Positions 35,055 to 43,889 are shown, counted from the first letter of the stretch. The stretch is DNA of 53,018 nt from Vagococcus elongatus (GCF_003987645.1 NZ_NGKA01000018.1:1-53018), one strand, 5' to 3'. Translations and numbers: made by a program. Notes: a model not told the origin generated them from the sequence alone.

Positions 35055-35492
35055 ATGACTGTAGAATACAAGAAAATACTTGTCGCATTTGATGCTTCGG
35101 AACAATCTAAAGTTGCTGTGGAACATGCTAAATTATTAGCCCAATTAAATAATGGACACGTCACTATTTTGCAAGTCCTCGAACCAATTATTGACTACTT
35201 GGCTCCTGATTCATATGTGATCAGTGAACTCACTAAATCACAAAAAGAAATACAGACAAATTTGAAACGAACGCTGGAAAATAATTATATTGCTGAGGGA
35301 AATGATAATATCGATGTGATGGTTTTGATAGACACGCCAAAAGATGCCATTGTCAAATTCGCCAGAGAAAATAATTTCGACATCATTGTCATGGGGGCAA
35401 CTGGGAAACATGGTATCAACAAACTGTTGATGGGGTCCACTGCTTCTTATGTCGTCAATCATGCCCCGTGTACTGTTATGACAGTTAAATAA
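35055..35492 (+). CDS. Universal stress protein, UspA family
   Basis: 145 aa, single Usp domain. N-terminal strand YKKILVAFDASEQSKVAVEHA and the nucleotide-binding signature G-A-T-G-K-H-G followed nine residues later by GS (MGATGKHGINKLLMGSTASYV) are both present, so ATP binding is expected. ATG with AAAGGAGGGG upstream. It is monocistronic, ended by a strong terminator. A cre-like site overlaps its promoter, so carbon-source control is possible. Confidence 0.92.
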   Translation: MTVEYKKILVAFDASEQSKVAVEHAKLLAQLNNGHVTILQVLEPIIDYLAPDSYVISELTKSQKEIQTNLKRTLENNYIAEGNDNIDVMVLIDTPKDAIVKFARENNFDIIVMGATGKHGINKLLMGSTASYVVNHAPCTVMTVK

Positions 35493-35579
35493 CGATTTTC
35501 CTTTTAAATATTGGCACTAATACACTGTTCAAAAGAATCAGCTGGTCTGTCCGGCATTGCCCCGTATATTTTCATAAAA

Positions 35580-35616
35580 AAACAAGTCTAAGAGATAATC
35601 TAGGCTTGTTTTTATC
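35580..35616 (+). terminator. Terminator of the universal stress gene
   Basis: AAACAAGTCTA (35580-35590) pairs with TAGGCTTGTTT (35601-35611, one G-U), followed by T-rich TTATC. Confidence 0.8.
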
Positions 35617-35707
35617 TTTCACTCTATCTCATCATCAAATCATCTGTCTTTTATTTCTTAGAATAGACAACTCCCATCCTTTAGCTAAGAAGTGAACGCC
35701 ATAAACC

Positions 35708-35911
35708 ATGGATAATGAAGAAAATAAATGCTGGCAAGGAAGTGAGCGTATATACCAGACGGTTGTAATAGATTATTCCCCGAAGGCTGACAAAATGGCA
35801 CAAGCAATCGTGAAAAAGGCGAATGAAATGCACGATAAAGGATTTATTCTCGTCACAATGTCAATCACTAACTCAGCAAAAGCGATTCTAGTATTCAAAC
35901 AAAGTGAGTAG
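35708..35911 (+). CDS. Hypothetical protein, DUF4177-like, 67 aa
   Basis: Small soluble protein. The pattern YQTVVIDYSPKADKMAQAIVKKANEMHDKGFILVTMSITNSAKAILVFK (given here by its outline) resembles DUF4177: a strand, a helix with 'ANEMHDKGF', then two strands ending in a hydrophobic FK. The ATG at 35708 has no good ribosome site, so the start is unsure. A clear terminator follows at 35931. No operon partner. Confidence 0.45.
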   Translation: MDNEENKCWQGSERIYQTVVIDYSPKADKMAQAIVKKANEMHDKGFILVTMSITNSAKAILVFKQSE

Positions 35912-35930
35912 ATTATTTGCGAAGTTGAAA

Positions 35931-35962
35931 AGTCATTTTATTTTGATAAAATGATTCTTTTT
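35931..35962 (+). terminator. Terminator of the 67-aa gene
   Basis: AGTCATTTTAT (35931-35941) and ATAAAATGATT (35946-35956) form a near-perfect 11-bp stem with a four-base loop, followed by CTTTTT. A second hairpin-plus-T arrangement lies at about 35980-36016. Confidence 0.75.
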
Positions 35963-36190
35963 GCTGTTTTCTAGTTTCGATGATGTTATATATTCGAAAC
36001 ATCATTATTTTTGCATACAGCATTCCTCAACAACTACGGATTCAAATGACGGCATCTCTGACTCCCAATTAGTCATAATTCTTGCCGTTCATTGACTATT
36101 ATTTAGAGTGTTAATAGTTCAGAAAAATTAGATTCAAATATCCCGGTTTAATTGCTGCAATATAGCTAAACAATTAAAAGGAGTCATTAT

Positions 36191-36319
36191 ATGTTGGAAT
36201 TTATTAATTCAATCAATCCCATTTTTTTAATAGGGTTTTTCTCTATGGTCATCTTTATAAGTATTGGTTATCAAGGCATAAAAGAAATTAAAAGACAGAA
36301 ACGAGGTTCTAAGAACTAA
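36191..36319 (+). CDS. Small membrane protein, 42 aa
   Basis: ATG with AAAGGAG 7 nt upstream opens a 42-codon frame: a short N-terminus (MLEFINSINP), one membrane helix about 11-28 (IFLIGFFSMVIFISIGYQ), and a basic tail (KEIKRQKRGSKN). The helix-plus-basic-tail plan fits small membrane regulators or peptides of unknown role. A good terminator begins inside the last codons, which supports a real, independently expressed gene. The family is not recognised. Confidence 0.6.
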   Translation: MLEFINSINPIFLIGFFSMVIFISIGYQGIKEIKRQKRGSKN

Positions 36320-36336
36320 CGCTTAGAATCTTTTTT
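36305..36336 (+). terminator. Terminator of the 42-aa gene
   Basis: GGTTCTAAG (36305-36313) pairs with CTTAGAATC (36322-36330) and is followed by T6. The stem contains the stop codon region of the small gene. Confidence 0.8.
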
Positions 36337-36433
36337 CAATTTCAAACTAAATATTTCATCGCAATGATTCTACTTCTTAATTTAATGCTTTAGGAATCGG
36401 TATTCCCCCCATTTAGCATTATATTTTGAAGTG

Positions 36434-36667
36434 TGCTATAATGCATGAATACGAAAGATATTTTTATGCGACAACTTTAATTTGTTTTTATGAAATTTAT
36501 TCAAAACTGGCGTAGCTAAAGGGCTACAAGGGTGTATTAGTGGTTAGGGAATACATCGTTTAAATGAGAAATAGTTAATTTTTAGTAATAGTAAACTGCA
36601 ACCTTAGAATAATAAATATTGATTAGTTAGATAGCCTTCTCATGATTGAGAAGGCTATCGTTCATTT
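36434..36667 (+). ncRNA. Candidate small RNA of about 215 nt
   Basis: Extended -10 TGCTATAAT (36434-36442) starts a stretch without a ribosome-site-backed gene. It holds two stable hairpins, GTAGC-TAAAGG-GCTAC (36512-36527) and GGTGTATT / AATACATC (36531-36557), and ends in a 12-bp perfect terminator stem (GATAGCCTTCTC at 36630-36641 with GAGAAGGCTATC at 36648-36659) and TTCATTTTG. An 11-codon ATG frame begins at the predicted start site but has no ribosome site. I could not match it to a known riboswitch or to 6S RNA. Confidence 0.45.
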
Positions 36668-36818
36668 TGAACTTAATAACCCGACGATAAACAGCTATCC
36701 CCATAAAATATAAAATGCCCGTTCTCTCTCATAAAAAACTAATCTGTTTTTCATCCCTCTTGATTTTCCAAAAAACAGGCGTAATATGTTGGTTAATTCT
36801 TTTATTGGGGGGAAATTC

Positions 36819-37121
36819 ATGAAGCATGTTAACAAGGCTGATGAAATGTTTAAAAACATCAGCACAGCTTATTCAGACGAGCAAATCAAAAAAATACCTG
36901 AGTTGCAAAAAATTCTTTTAATGTATGGGGCAGAATTAGAAAAGACTGGTGATTTCAAATTAGTCGCAGCTAAACTATGCAGAGCTATCGAGCAAGAAAG
37001 CTTATACAAGCATTTTGACCTCCCGAAAGCCTTAATGACCTTGTACCATCAACTTAAACCTGAAGCTAGAAAATATGAAGCAGTCATGGTCAGTGCCATG
37101 ATGACACCTTTTTGGCTCTAA
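36819..37121 (+). CDS. Bacteriocin immunity protein-like (EntA_Immun type)
   Basis: 100 aa from the ATG at 36819 (GGGGGGAAA upstream); an ATG at 36786 is in frame but lacks a site. All-helical, soluble, with the spacing of class IIa immunity proteins: LQKILLMYGAELEKTGDFK, LVAAKLCRAI and LPKALMTLYHQLKPEARKY. These proteins protect against pediocin-like bacteriocins by acting at the mannose PTS. No bacteriocin precursor with a double-glycine leader was found nearby, so it would be an orphan. Family assignment is by eye and moderate. Confidence 0.55.
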   Translation: MKHVNKADEMFKNISTAYSDEQIKKIPELQKILLMYGAELEKTGDFKLVAAKLCRAIEQESLYKHFDLPKALMTLYHQLKPEARKYEAVMVSAMMTPFWL

Positions 37122-37130
37122 CATCTGACA

Positions 37131-37163
37131 GGACTTCCGTAAACTCGGGAGTTCTTTATTTTT
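37131..37163 (+). terminator. Terminator of the immunity-like gene
   Basis: GGACTTCCG (37131-37139) pairs with CGGGAGTTC (37146-37154, two G-U), followed by TTTATTTTTT. Confidence 0.75.
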
Positions 37164-37251
37164 TATCATGATGAAAATATTCTACCATTTTCTGCCGACA
37201 ACAGGCACATATAGGTGTTTTGCTATTAAGTACATAGAAATTTTACCTAAT

Positions 37252-37327
37252 AAAAAACTACTCAACCATTTGCCCTCTGCTTGACCCCTCTCGGAGGATT
37301 TCAGAGCTTTTACGTTGAGTAGTTTTT
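37252..37327. terminator. Bidirectional terminator with structured loop, after pgi
   Basis: AAAAACTACTCAAC (37252-37265) pairs perfectly over 14 bp with GTTGAGTAGTTTTT (37314-37327), giving T runs on both strands. The 48-nt loop has its own nested stems (CTCTG/CAGAG around CCTC/GAGG on the minus strand). Confidence 0.75.
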
Positions 37328-37352
37328 ATTTTATATTGTTAGAAACATTGAA

Positions 37353-38702
37353 TTACAGACGTTCGTTCAATTCTTTTGCCAAGTCTTCAAAGCCCGGTTT
37401 GCCTAACAAAGCAAACATATTTTTCTTGTAAGCTTCTACACCCGGCTGGTCAAACGGATTTACGCCGTTCATGTAACCGGAAATACCGCAGGCAATTTCG
37501 AAGAAGTACATCAAATACCCCAAGGTGAACGCATTTTGTTCCGGAATCGTAATGACGAAGTTTGGTACATCTCCATCTGTATGAGCTAACAAGGTACCTT
37601 CAAAAGCCTTCGTGTTGACAAAATCCACATCTTTTCCTTGCAAATAACCCAAGCCGTCCAAATCTTTTTCTGTGATTGGAATATTGATATTATGACGAGG
37701 CTTGTCTAATTTGATGACTGTCTCAAAAATATTGCGGCGTCCTTCTTGGATGTATTGTCCCAGTGAGTGCAAGTCTGTAGAAAAATTAGCACTGGAAGGA
37801 TAAATCCCTTTTTGGTCTTTACCTTCTGACTCGCCAAATAATTGTTTCCACCATTCTGAGAAATATTGCAAGCTTGGCTCATAGTTGATCAGAAGCTCTG
37901 TCACTTTACCTTTGCGGTATAAAATATTACGCAAAGCCGCATATTGATAAGCCGCATTTTCCTCCAATTTGTCGCTGGAGAAGTCTTTACGTGCTTGGTT
38001 GGCCCCTTCCATCAGTTGTGAAATATCAGCACCGCTGGCAGCAATTGGAAGCAATCCCACTGCCGTCAACACTGAAAAACGTCCGCCCACATCGTCAGGA
38101 ATAACAAAAGTTTCCCAGCCTTCTTCATCAGCTTCAACTTTGACTGCCCCTTTAGCCTTGTCAGTTGTCGCATAAATACGTTTGTTGGCTTCTTCACGGC
38201 CGTATTTTTTAATCAGCATTTCTTTAAAAACTCTAAAAGCAATCGCTGGTTCAGTTGTTGTCCCAGATTTTGAAATCACATTGACTGAAAAATCACGGTC
38301 TCCGATGATATGAATCAAGTCTGTCAAGTACGAAGAACTGATACTGTTACCGGCGAAGAAAATTTGCGGTGCTTTTCTTTCATCATTGTCCAGCAAGTTG
38401 TAAAATGAATGATTTAAAAAGTCCAAAGCCGCTTTTGCTCCTAAATAAGAGCCGCCAATCCCAATGACAATCAATACTTCTGAGTCAGATTGAATTTTTT
38501 CCGCTGCCTTTTGGATTCGTGCAAATTCCTCTTTATCATAATTTTCCGGCAAATCGATCCAGCCTAAAAAGTCATTGCCTGCCCCTGTTCCTTCGCGAAG
38601 TTCTTTGTGCGCAGCTGATACCTGATTTTGCATATACCCCAACTCATGCTTGCCAATAAAAGTACCTTCTACTTTTGAATAATCAAATTGAATATGTGCC
38701 AT
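37353..38702 (-). CDS. pgi: Glucose-6-phosphate isomerase
   Basis: Glycolytic isomerase of glucose-6-P and fructose-6-P, 449 aa from the ATG at 38702 ([10 protein letters not shown]) with AGGAGGA upstream; the longer frame from 38762 lacks a site. SIS-domain signatures include [38 protein letters not shown] and, at the C-terminus, [21 protein letters not shown] with the catalytic lysine. Monocistronic. Confidence 0.96.
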   Translation of the reverse strand: MAHIQFDYSKVEGTFIGKHELGYMQNQVSAAHKELREGTGAGNDFLGWIDLPENYDKEEFARIQKAAEKIQSDSEVLIVIGIGGSYLGAKAALDFLNHSFYNLLDNDERKAPQIFFAGNSISSSYLTDLIHIIGDRDFSVNVISKSGTTTEPAIAFRVFKEMLIKKYGREEANKRIYATTDKAKGAVKVEADEEGWETFVIPDDVGGRFSVLTAVGLLPIAASGADISQLMEGANQARKDFSSDKLEENAAYQYAALRNILYRKGKVTELLINYEPSLQYFSEWWKQLFGESEGKDQKGIYPSSANFSTDLHSLGQYIQEGRRNIFETVIKLDKPRHNINIPITEKDLDGLGYLQGKDVDFVNTKAFEGTLLAHTDGDVPNFVITIPEQNAFTLGYLMYFFEIACGISGYMNGVNPFDQPGVEAYKKNMFALLGKPGFEDLAKELNERL

Positions 38703-38875
38703 TTTCTTCCTCCTAAGTTTGATGGTTCCGTAACCATGATTTTTAAGGTCATTTCCCAACAAAGAGTAGCAACTGTCCTTAAAAGTTTAACACTTTCTCT
38801 ATACTATATACTTTACGTTTTTTTCATTCTTTTTTCAAGTAAACACAGCAAGTTTTTACTCTTTCTCAGAATAAT

Positions 38876-38900
38876 AAAAAAGGCCTAGAAACACTAGACC
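38876..38900 (-). terminator. Terminator overlapping the gdhA stop codon
   Basis: On the minus strand GGTCTAG (38900-38894) pairs with CTAGGCC (38888-38882, one G-U) and is followed by T6. The TAG of the stem is the gdhA stop. Confidence 0.8.
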
Positions 38901-40240
38901 AATCCTTGGATAATCATTGCATCAGCCACCCTTGCAAAACCGGCAATATTAGCACCGATAACTAGGTTGCCTGCATGACCGTATGTCTTTGCTGTATCTC
39001 GACAGGTAACATATATATCTTCCATAATCTTTTCAAGCTTGCCATCGACTTTTTCAAACGTCCACGGTAATCTTTGCGAATTTTGCGCCATTTCTAATGC
39101 GGAGACCGCCACACCCCCTGCATTAGCTGCCTTAGCAGGGCAAAAGAGCACACCATTTTCCTGAAAAACTTTAACTGCTTTAAGTGTTGAAGGCATATTA
39201 GCTCCCTCTGCCACTATTTTCGCACCATTTTCAATAATAATCTTAGCGGAAACCTCATTGATTTCATTTTGGGTCGCACAAGGCAAGGCAATATCATAGC
39301 TTTCCTTCAGAGTCCAGACAGACTCATTAGAAAAATATTTGGCACTAGGTTTTCTTTCGGCATACTCTGATATCCGGCCCCTCTTAACTTCTTTTATCTC
39401 TTTCAGCAGTGCAACATCAATGCCCTGCTCGTCATAAATAAAACCGTTGGAATCACTGCAAGTCACTGCCACAGCACCTAGCTGATGTACTTTTTCAATA
39501 GCATACGTTGCCACATTTCCACTGCCGGAAACAGCAACTTTTTTTCCTGCCAAACTATCCTGGTAATCTTTCAGTAAGTTTTGTACGAAATAAGCCAAAC
39601 CGTAACCAGTAGCTTCCGTGCGCGCCAAACTTCCCCAAATTCCAAGAGGTTTACCAGTCAGTGTCCCGCTGCTATATTGCTGGATTCTTTTATATTGGCC
39701 AAAAAGATAGCCGATCTCTCTGCCCCCCACACCGATATCTCCGGCAGGCACGTCGGTATCCGGGCCGATATAGTTTTGCAGTTCCAACATAAAACTTTGA
39801 CAAAAACGCATGATTTCGCCGTCGGATTTTCCTTTTGGATCAAAGTTGCTGCCACCCTTGCCGCCGCCGATAGGTAAACCTGTCAAACTATTTTTAAAGA
39901 CTTGTTCAAACCCTAAAAACTTCATAATACTTTCGTTGACTGTCGGATGGAGACGCAAACCGCCTTTATAAGGTCCAAGTGCAGAATTAAATTGAATTCT
40001 GTACCCTCGGTTGACCTGCCATTTTCCCTGATCATCTTGCCAGGGGACTCGAAATTTGATGACCCGTTCTGCTTGCATTAATAATTCTAAGATACTGTTT
40101 TCTTCAATCTGCGGATTTTGCTCAACATAGACTTCAATACTAGGCAAAAATTCGTCCACCGCTTGCAGATATTCGGCTTGATAGGGATTTTCACGTTGAA
40201 TTCTTTCTCTAATCGTTTTTAAATACTCATTTTTTAACAT
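38894..40240 (-). CDS. gdhA: NADP-specific glutamate dehydrogenase
   Basis: 448-aa enzyme making glutamate from 2-oxoglutarate, ammonia and NADPH. Motifs: GPYKGGLRLHP, FKNSLTGLPIGGGKGG with catalytic lysine, PAGDIGVGGREIGYL, and the Rossmann GSGNVATYAIEK. Length and motifs fit the hexameric small-subunit class. The ATG at 40240 is 6 nt after GAGGG and is preferred over one two codons upstream. Monocistronic; divergent from the flavoprotein gene. Confidence 0.95.
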   Translation of the reverse strand: MLKNEYLKTIRERIQRENPYQAEYLQAVDEFLPSIEVYVEQNPQIEENSILELLMQAERVIKFRVPWQDDQGKWQVNRGYRIQFNSALGPYKGGLRLHPTVNESIMKFLGFEQVFKNSLTGLPIGGGKGGSNFDPKGKSDGEIMRFCQSFMLELQNYIGPDTDVPAGDIGVGGREIGYLFGQYKRIQQYSSGTLTGKPLGIWGSLARTEATGYGLAYFVQNLLKDYQDSLAGKKVAVSGSGNVATYAIEKVHQLGAVAVTCSDSNGFIYDEQGIDVALLKEIKEVKRGRISEYAERKPSAKYFSNESVWTLKESYDIALPCATQNEINEVSAKIIIENGAKIVAEGANMPSTLKAVKVFQENGVLFCPAKAANAGGVAVSALEMAQNSQRLPWTFEKVDGKLEKIMEDIYVTCRDTAKTYGHAGNLVIGANIAGFARVADAMIIQGLV

Positions 40241-40353
40241 TCTCATCCCTCTTTCATCATTTTTTAATAGTATAATCTATTTGTGAAAAAAAATAAATTC
40301 ATTTTTTTTATTTTTTCTTATGGTACACTATTTTTAGAATTGGAGGTTATCAA

Positions 40354-41616
40354 ATGTCTATAGATGTGATTGTAGTTGGTGCTGGCACTAGTGGGATGAT
40401 GGCAGCCATCTCCGCTGCTGCTCATGGTGCCGAAGTTTTGTTAGTCGAAAAAAATAACCGGTTAGGAAAAAAATTATTACTGACAGGGGGCGGACGATGT
40501 AATGTCACAAATAACCGTCCTACAGAAGAAATCATCCGTTATATTCCCGGCAATGGGAAGTTTTTATACAGTGCATTTTCTCAATTCGATAATTTTGATA
40601 TTATTCGCTTTTTTGAAGAACGGGAGATTCCCTTAAAAGAAGAAGATCATGGCAGAATGTTTCCTGTCAGTAATCGTTCAAGAACAATTGTTGACGCCCT
40701 ACATCGGGAGCTTGAAAGATTAAACGTAAAAATATTGACAGACAGTCCCGTCAAAAAATTATTGAAAAATGAGCACAAAGTTCTTGGAATCCGATTAGAA
40801 AACGGGAAAGAATTTATTGCTCCCTGCACGATTATCGCCACAGGAGGAATGTCCTATCCATACACAGGGTCTACCGGCATTGGTTACACCTTGGCAAAAA
40901 GTGTCGGTCATAAGATTACTCCTTTGTTTGCCACTGAATCTCCGATTAAGTTAAATGACTCTTTTGTTAAAAATAAAACACTGCAAGGTCTGTCTCTCCA
41001 AGATGTGACGTTATCCGTATTAAATTCAGCGGGTAAACCTGTGGTCAGTCATCAAATGGATGTTTTATTCACTCATTTTGGTGTTTCCGGCCCAGCAGCC
41101 TTACGATGCAGTATGTTTGTCAATCAGGAACTTGAAAAGAGTGATGAAGTTTCACTTACCTTGGATGCTATGCCGCAAAAATCTATGGAGGAACTCGAGG
41201 TGATTTTGTGCCATGCTAAAGAGTCATCCGGTAATAAATCAATCAAGAACGCACTAAAAGGTCTCCTTCCTGATCGTTATCTGACTTTTTTATTACAGCA
41301 GGCAGAGATTGACTTAACAATGCCCTTTAAACAAGTAAGTCAAACGCAAATGGACGATCTTGCTGGTTTAGTCAAATCTTTTCAGATGACGGCAGTTGCC
41401 ACCTATCCTATCGAGAAATCCTTTGTGACCGGCGGCGGTGTCCATCTCAAAGAAATCGACCCTCGCATGCTGAAAAGCAAACTGATTGACGGACTCTTTT
41501 TTGTGGGCGAATTGCTTGATATCAACGGCTACACTGGAGGATATAATATCACTGCCGCATTTGTTACAGGATATGTGGCAGGAAAACACGCTGCCGAAAC
41601 TGCCGGTTTCTTCTGA
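40354..41616 (+). CDS. HI0933/BaiN-type FAD-dependent oxidoreductase
   Basis: 420 aa. N-terminal FAD-binding Rossmann motif VVGAGTSGMMAAISAAAHGAEVLLVEKN, then GKKLLLTGGGRCNVTNN, a signature of this family, and C-terminal FVTGGGVHLKEIDPRML and GELLDINGYTGGYNITAAF. Physiological substrate is not established for most members; some reduce dienoyl bile acids. ATG with GGAGG upstream. Monocistronic. Confidence 0.9.
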   Translation: MSIDVIVVGAGTSGMMAAISAAAHGAEVLLVEKNNRLGKKLLLTGGGRCNVTNNRPTEEIIRYIPGNGKFLYSAFSQFDNFDIIRFFEEREIPLKEEDHGRMFPVSNRSRTIVDALHRELERLNVKILTDSPVKKLLKNEHKVLGIRLENGKEFIAPCTIIATGGMSYPYTGSTGIGYTLAKSVGHKITPLFATESPIKLNDSFVKNKTLQGLSLQDVTLSVLNSAGKPVVSHQMDVLFTHFGVSGPAALRCSMFVNQELEKSDEVSLTLDAMPQKSMEELEVILCHAKESSGNKSIKNALKGLLPDRYLTFLLQQAEIDLTMPFKQVSQTQMDDLAGLVKSFQMTAVATYPIEKSFVTGGGVHLKEIDPRMLKSKLIDGLFFVGELLDINGYTGGYNITAAFVTGYVAGKHAAETAGFF

Positions 41617-41813
41617 AATGACCTTAGTTGAACCCGCTGATTTCGCTGAGTTTCCAGAGTAAATATCAGAAAATTTCAGTTTCTTTTCAAAATAATTCCT
41701 TGGGATAATGATAAATAAACTCAACAAAGCCAGTTTCTCCACATAGAAACATTTTTCAGCATTTCCTCTGCTATACTGGTAATAAACGTAAAATAATTTT
41801 AGGAGAAAATGTA

Positions 41814-42449
41814 ATGAAAAAACCTGTGTTACCTAAGCTACCTTCAAATTTAACCGCTGAACCTTCCTTCCAGATAGAAGAAGGTGAGTTTTATCAACAG
41901 CTGCTGATTGAAAATCAAACCTATCATAATTTGGAAGCAACTCACGTCATTTTGAAAGATTCTAAATTGGTCAAAGTTTCGCTCAACAATAGTTACTTGC
42001 ATCATCTAGAGATGAAGAATATTGTTTGTGATCACTGCGACTTTTCCAACGCAGAATTTCTCTACGGCTCTTTTCACCAAGTTCATTTTAAAAATACGAA
42101 ACTTACAGGTGCCAATTTTGCTGAAAGTTATTTTCAAGACTGCACTTTTGAAAATTGTTTGTTGGATTTTTCTTCCTTTAATTACTCCAAATTTAAAATT
42201 GTTTCTTTTGTGGAGTGTTCTATCAAAGATAGTGAGTTTTCAGAACTAGATTGGCAGCATCTAACTTTAGATAAATGTCAACTGGACAATACTAACTGGT
42301 TTCATACAAAGTTAAAAGGACTAAATCTTGCGTCTTGCGACTTTGAAAAAATCGCCTTTAGTCAAGAAAAAATCGCTGGACTCATCGTCAACCAAGAACA
42401 AGCGCTGTTGATTGCTTTGGCACTAGGCATCGTTTTAGAAGAAAAATAA
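41814..42449 (+). CDS. Pentapeptide-repeat protein
   Basis: 211 aa. Tandem repeats of the A(D/N)LXX type fold as a right-handed beta helix: SNAEFLYGSF, TGANFAESYFQDCTFENCLLDFSSFNYSKF and SELDWQHLTLDKCQLDNTNWF lie in register over about 75-185. No signal peptide or membrane helix. Some relatives (Qnr, MfpA) mimic DNA and protect gyrase, but this C-terminus differs and function cannot be assigned. ATG with AGGAGA upstream. Monocistronic with a strong terminator. Confidence 0.85.
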   Translation: MKKPVLPKLPSNLTAEPSFQIEEGEFYQQLLIENQTYHNLEATHVILKDSKLVKVSLNNSYLHHLEMKNIVCDHCDFSNAEFLYGSFHQVHFKNTKLTGANFAESYFQDCTFENCLLDFSSFNYSKFKIVSFVECSIKDSEFSELDWQHLTLDKCQLDNTNWFHTKLKGLNLASCDFEKIAFSQEKIAGLIVNQEQALLIALALGIVLEEK

Positions 42450-42486
42450 AAATCAGAAGGGAAGTTTTGGCTTCTCTTCTGATTTT
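42449..42486 (+). terminator. Terminator of the pentapeptide-repeat gene
   Basis: AAAATCAGAAG (42449-42459) pairs with CTTCTGATTTT (42476-42486), extended by GAAG/CTTC inside, with T-rich exit. Confidence 0.85.
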
Positions 42487-42519
42487 CAATTAATGAACTT
42501 TTTCATTTTAGTCCATAGC

Positions 42520-42573
42520 AAATCCCCCTAGATAAATTACTCCTGTTTGTGAGCACCTTATCTAGGGGGATTT
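42520..42573. repeat. Perfect 16-bp inverted repeat with 22-nt loop
   Basis: AAATCCCCCTAGATAA (42520-42535) and TTATCTAGGGGGATTT (42558-42573) are exact reverse complements. The stem is GC-rich in the middle, but neither exit has a real T run, and a terminator already lies 35 bp upstream. It sits between convergent genes; it may be a weak bidirectional terminator or a mobile palindrome. Confidence 0.65.
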
Positions 42574-42621
42574 ATTGTAAAAATGGTTTTTCTTCATCAA
42601 AATCTTAATATTCTGAATCCT

Positions 42622-43113
42622 CTAGCCTTGAACGATATCCGCAACATGAGCCCCCACAACTTTTTTTAAGTCTTGCGGGTTCAAAGACATTTGCAAACCT
42701 CTTTTTCCAGCGGACACATAGACAACCTCAAGTGTTTCAGCAGATTGGTGGAGATATGTTGGAAACTGTTTCTTCATGCCTAGGGGCGAGCAGCCGCCGC
42801 GAATATAGCCGGTCACCGTCTCCAGCTCTTTAAGAGGAAGCATCTCAACTTTTTTATTGCCGCTGGCTTTGGCCAGTTTTTTTAAATCCAGCTCGTGGTT
42901 GCTGGGGATAACAGCCACCAGATAGCCTGTTTTGTTGCCTACTGCGACTAAGGTTTTAAAAATATTCTCTGCCGGAATACCTAAGCGTTCGGCAACGTCT
43001 CCAGCAGTTAGATGCTGGGTGTCATCGATTTCAAAACTTTGTTCTTGATGACTGATTTTTTTCTGTTCTAATAAACGTAATGCATTGGTCTTCACTTGTT
43101 TTTTCTTTGCCAT
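42622..43113 (-). CDS. ybaK: YbaK/EbsC-type aminoacyl-tRNA deacylase
   Basis: 163 aa, YbaK/ProX editing domain that hydrolyses mischarged Cys-tRNA(Pro). Motifs FKTLVAVGNKTGYLVAVIPSNHELDLKKLAKASG and VTGYIRGGCSPLGMKKQFPTYL (given in outline) are characteristic, including the conserved lysine and the GGxSPxG loop. ATG with AGGAATG upstream. First base lies 12 nt after the aroD stop, so aroD and this gene are probably co-transcribed with the methyltransferase. Confidence 0.9.
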   Translation of the reverse strand: MAKKKQVKTNALRLLEQKKISHQEQSFEIDDTQHLTAGDVAERLGIPAENIFKTLVAVGNKTGYLVAVIPSNHELDLKKLAKASGNKKVEMLPLKELETVTGYIRGGCSPLGMKKQFPTYLHQSAETLEVVYVSAGKRGLQMSLNPQDLKKVVGAHVADIVQG

Positions 43114-43125
43114 AGTTTTTCATTC

Positions 43126-43872
43126 CTAATCGATTGCAGTAATTAGATGTGCCAATTCTTCCACAGGGATTTGTCCCGGTGCCGATGCTCCTGATAAGCT
43201 GGCGAAGGTCATTTCCGACCCGAAGTGATGTCCAATCAGGCGACTGACTTTGCCAATATCTCCCATTGATATGCAGACTAATGGTTGAAAGTAGATGGCT
43301 TGCGCCTGTTCAGAAACTGTCAACACTCTCAAGACATCGAAATTATCATTTGGCATGACAGCAATTTTAAAAATATCCCCCTGAGATTCTTTCATGCGGG
43401 CAAATATTCCCAATAAATCATCAGCTTCCGGTGTTTCTTCAAAATTATGATAGGAAACTAACACGAGATACTCTTTTTCGTGGGCTGATTGAATTAAAGT
43501 GGAGCGGTCTTCGACTGTCATTAATTGAATGTCGAGAATATCCGCCAGTTCTGTCTCCATAACCGTGTGGTAAAGATGTTCATAGTCACTGAGCGAGACA
43601 GCCTTATCGCCGCCCTCTTCAGCCGTTCTGAAAGTGAATAACAACGGCTTGTCTTTGATAATTTCACGTAATTTTTCCAGCACGGCAGTTAAGGTCTCGG
43701 GAGTTAAGTCATCATCAAAAAAATCCGCCCGCCATTCAATCACATCTGCCTTAGATTCCACTGCTACTTGTGCTTGCTCATAGATTGATTCTTGAGTTCT
43801 TCCTATTATAGGAACACAAATCAAAGGCTTTCCTTCAAACCCATCTTGCTCTAACCCTAATAACTCTCTCAT
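43126..43872 (-). CDS. aroD: Type I 3-dehydroquinate dehydratase
   Basis: 248-aa shikimate-pathway enzyme. VIEWRADFF near the N-terminus, the catalytic histidine in LVSYHNFEETP and the Schiff-base lysine in GDIFKIAVMPND are all present; the C-terminal SLSGASAPGQIPVEEL is typical of the active-site lid. ATG with GGAGGGG upstream. No other aro genes are adjacent. Confidence 0.95.
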   Translation of the reverse strand: MRELLGLEQDGFEGKPLICVPIIGRTQESIYEQAQVAVESKADVIEWRADFFDDDLTPETLTAVLEKLREIIKDKPLLFTFRTAEEGGDKAVSLSDYEHLYHTVMETELADILDIQLMTVEDRSTLIQSAHEKEYLVLVSYHNFEETPEADDLLGIFARMKESQGDIFKIAVMPNDNFDVLRVLTVSEQAQAIYFQPLVCISMGDIGKVSRLIGHHFGSEMTFASLSGASAPGQIPVEELAHLITAID

Positions 43873-43889
43873 TCACAGCCCCTCCAACT

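Noticed and set aside
36443-36476. 11-codon ATG frame at the start of the 215-nt RNA candidate
   Set aside because: No ribosome site and the ATG coincides with the expected transcript start; kept as RNA rather than as a gene.
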